A stretch of DNA of 5,845 nucleotides. Origin: Dehalococcoidales bacterium (GTDB lineage Bacteria; Chloroflexota; Dehalococcoidia; Dehalococcoidales; RBG-16-60-22). The position numbers and the translations under genes were made by a program. Where the stretch lies: assembly GCA_030628245.1 (NCBI GenBank), contig DAOVRI010000108.1, forward strand, positions 1 through 5,845, read 5' to 3'. Below, piece after piece: positions 4,621-5,845 of this stretch; position 1 is the first letter of the stretch, and each line of letters starts with the position of its first letter. A model generated the notes under the pieces. That model ran no database searches. It saw nothing but the letters and a program-made list of their open reading frames with translations, and had not been told where the DNA came from.

Positions 4621-5378
4621 AAGAGCTGACGGTTTTCAACGGCCTGCTCGTGGGGTGGTTCGTGCTGGCGGTGGTGGTGTTTGTGGCGCTTTTCTTCGTG
4701 GCGGCCCCGTACGGACGCCATACCCGCAGAGGCTGGGGTTATACCATCGGCAACAAAATGGGCTGGGTGCTCATGGAGGTTCCAGCGCCGATTGTCTTTG
4801 TTGTTTGTTTCCTGCTGGGCGGTAAGGGTATTACCACGGTAACTCTGGTCTTTCTGTTTCTCTGGGAGGCGCATTATTTGCACCGGGCTTTTATTTACCC
4901 CTTCAGCTTGCGCGGCACGGCCCGGCGTATGCCCCTGCTGGTCATGAGCTTCGGGTTTCTTTTCAATATTATGAACGGATATCTCAACGGCCGGTATATC
5001 TTCGGCTTTTCCGGGGGCTATACAAGTAGCTGGCTAACCGACCCCCGATTTATCGTCGGGACGGCTCTTTTTATCATCGGGTTTGTCATCAATAGACAGG
5101 CCGATATAGCTTTGCGCGAGCTGCGGAAGCCCGGCGAGTCCGGCTATAAAATATCGTACAGTCGGTTCTACCGCTGGGTGTCCTGTCCCAATTACCTCGG
5201 TGAGATAACCATCTGGATTGGCTGGGCGATAGCGACCTGGTCGTTGCCGGGGCTGGTATTCGCTTTCTGGACAGTGGCCAACCTGCTGCCGCGAGCAAGA
5301 GCCCACCATGCCTGGTACCGGGAAAACTTCCCCGATTACCCGCCGGAGAGAAAAGCGTTATTGCCGGGGTTGTGGTAG
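4617..5378 (+). CDS. Steroid 5-alpha-reductase family protein (3-oxo-5-alpha-steroid 4-dehydrogenase)
   Basis: This integral membrane NADPH-dependent reductase family reduces the C4-C5 double bond of 3-oxo-steroids. The 253-residue length equals the human enzymes (254-259). Compared with human SRD5A1/2 from memory, it keeps APYGRHT (30-36), E54 (human E57), H86-Y87 with HR at 89-90 (human Y91), NGYLNGRY (120-127), TDPRF (141-145), N159, D163, LRKPGE (169-174), Y177, N192 and E196 in PNYLGE, ATWSLP (206-211), R226, H230, and the ending YPPERKALLP (241-250). Human Q56 is replaced by Met53. About seven membrane segments are apparent, as in the family. The start is GTG in a GTGA overlap with the SDR stop, with GGAGAG six bases upstream, so translation is coupled. 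SRD5A3-like polyprenol reductases and enoyl-CoA reductases are relatives, but the motifs favour the steroid branch. Isoprenylcysteine methyltransferase shares the fold but not these motifs. Confidence 0.9.
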   Translation: MKELTVFNGLLVGWFVLAVVVFVALFFVAAPYGRHTRRGWGYTIGNKMGWVLMEVPAPIVFVVCFLLGGKGITTVTLVFLFLWEAHYLHRAFIYPFSLRGTARRMPLLVMSFGFLFNIMNGYLNGRYIFGFSGGYTSSWLTDPRFIVGTALFIIGFVINRQADIALRELRKPGESGYKISYSRFYRWVSCPNYLGEITIWIGWAIATWSLPGLVFAFWTVANLLPRARAHHAWYRENFPDYPPERKALLPGLW

Positions 5379-5430
5379 GTGTAAACCTGCTATTCCCCGG
5401 GAGATGAGTTAGTTTGCAGGAAACCTCGAT

Positions 5431-5845
5431 TTAAAGCGGTTTCACCATAATCAGGGAGGCGGCTTCTCTGCCGATAGCTCTGGTGGCATTATTGACCTCG
5501 ATGGTCAGGGTGCCGTCGTAGGGGGCTTTCTCGAGGACTTTCACCGTGGCGCCGGGGGTCATCTCAAGGCTGGTCAGGTAGTGCAGGAAGTCCGTATTGT
5601 GTTCGATGATGATATTAAGCACATTAGCCGATTGCCCGGTATCAAGGTTGGCCAGGGTGACACCGGCGCTGACAGGGCGTTTGAGGTTCTTTTTCGGTAT
5701 CGGACTGCCGTGGGGGCAGACATCAGGATTATCCATGAACTCGGCAAGCTTATCCTCGACCAGGTCGCTCGTGGCATGTTCCAGAGTGCAGGCATGATGG
5801 TAGACATCCTCCCAGCTGATACCGAGGTAGCGATTAAGGAACACC
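5431..5845 (-). CDS. DtxR-family metal-dependent repressor, C-terminal part (5' end beyond window)
   Basis: The visible 137 residues begin inside the dimerisation domain; the first codon, GTG, is internal, and roughly 80-90 residues with the winged helix-turn-helix are missing past the window edge. NRYLGISWEDV then HACTLEH (17-23) matches the metal-binding helix: C19, E22 and H23 correspond to C102, E105 and H106 of DtxR. The CPHG motif (43-46) with SPIP follows, as in many full-length members. From about residue 58 to the end is a FeoA/SH3-like domain (LEMTPGATVKVLEKAP, then a REAASLIMV strand). A cysteine at the 102 position favours the iron-type over the manganese-type (MntR) site. The position of DtxR H98 is Tyr here. 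It probably represses iron uptake genes when metal is bound. It converges on the 5-alpha-reductase gene with 52 bases between, in which I see no clear terminator. Confidence 0.9.
   Translation of the reverse strand, partial: VFLNRYLGISWEDVYHHACTLEHATSDLVEDKLAEFMDNPDVCPHGSPIPKKNLKRPVSAGVTLANLDTGQSANVLNIIIEHNTDFLHYLTSLEMTPGATVKVLEKAPYDGTLTIEVNNATRAIGREAASLIMVKPL

Noticed and set aside
4617..5378. Isoprenylcysteine carboxyl methyltransferase for the membrane reductase
   Set aside because: The fold is related, but the residue pattern (LRKPGE, NYLGE, ATWSLP, RKALLP and the E54/Y87 pair) is that of steroid 5-alpha-reductases.

Overview
This window comes from a bacterium of moderate GC content that uses ATG, GTG and TTG starts. 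The alpha2-type glycyl-tRNA synthetase, FmdB and YjbQ proteins, a DtxR regulator and the many short zinc-ribbon proteins would fit an anaerobic Chloroflexota (Dehalococcoidia-like) genome. That placement is inference from the style of the proteins; no marker in the window settles it.

Left part (1-2604), all genes on the minus strand. The left edge seems to hold the first bases of an insertion sequence running off the window: a TTG start behind a strong ribosome binding site and a basic N-terminus like those of IS3-type transposases. A 9-bp hairpin terminator separates it from a two-gene unit, a four-helix membrane protein (DUF1648-like) followed 5 bases later by glycyl-tRNA synthetase. A recognisable promoter precedes this unit. 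Upstream lies a second minus-strand unit: an FmdB-type zinc ribbon protein and, 17 bases on, a 64-residue protein that looks like the two ends of the DUF763 family joined with the middle missing.

Middle (2605-3606). A divergent promoter region leads into a YjbQ/UPF0047 protein on the plus strand, with a TTG start. The 470 bases after it are not empty. On the minus strand they encode a 54-residue zinc ribbon protein and probably a 25-residue hydrophobic peptide. They also hold a cluster of GTNAC pentamers and promoter-like -10 boxes.

Right part (3607-5845). A plus-strand pair overlaps by four bases: an extended SDR of the 3-beta-hydroxysteroid dehydrogenase / dihydroflavonol reductase type, and a full-length homologue of steroid 5-alpha-reductase (SRD5A) that keeps nearly all catalytic residues known from the human enzymes. 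The SDR has a perfect TATAAT ten bases before its ATG and no ribosome binding site, so the mRNA is probably leaderless. The pairing suggests redox chemistry on the A ring of a steroid or a related polycyclic isoprenoid, and is the most interesting system here. A convergent DtxR-family metal regulator, cut by the window end, closes the region.
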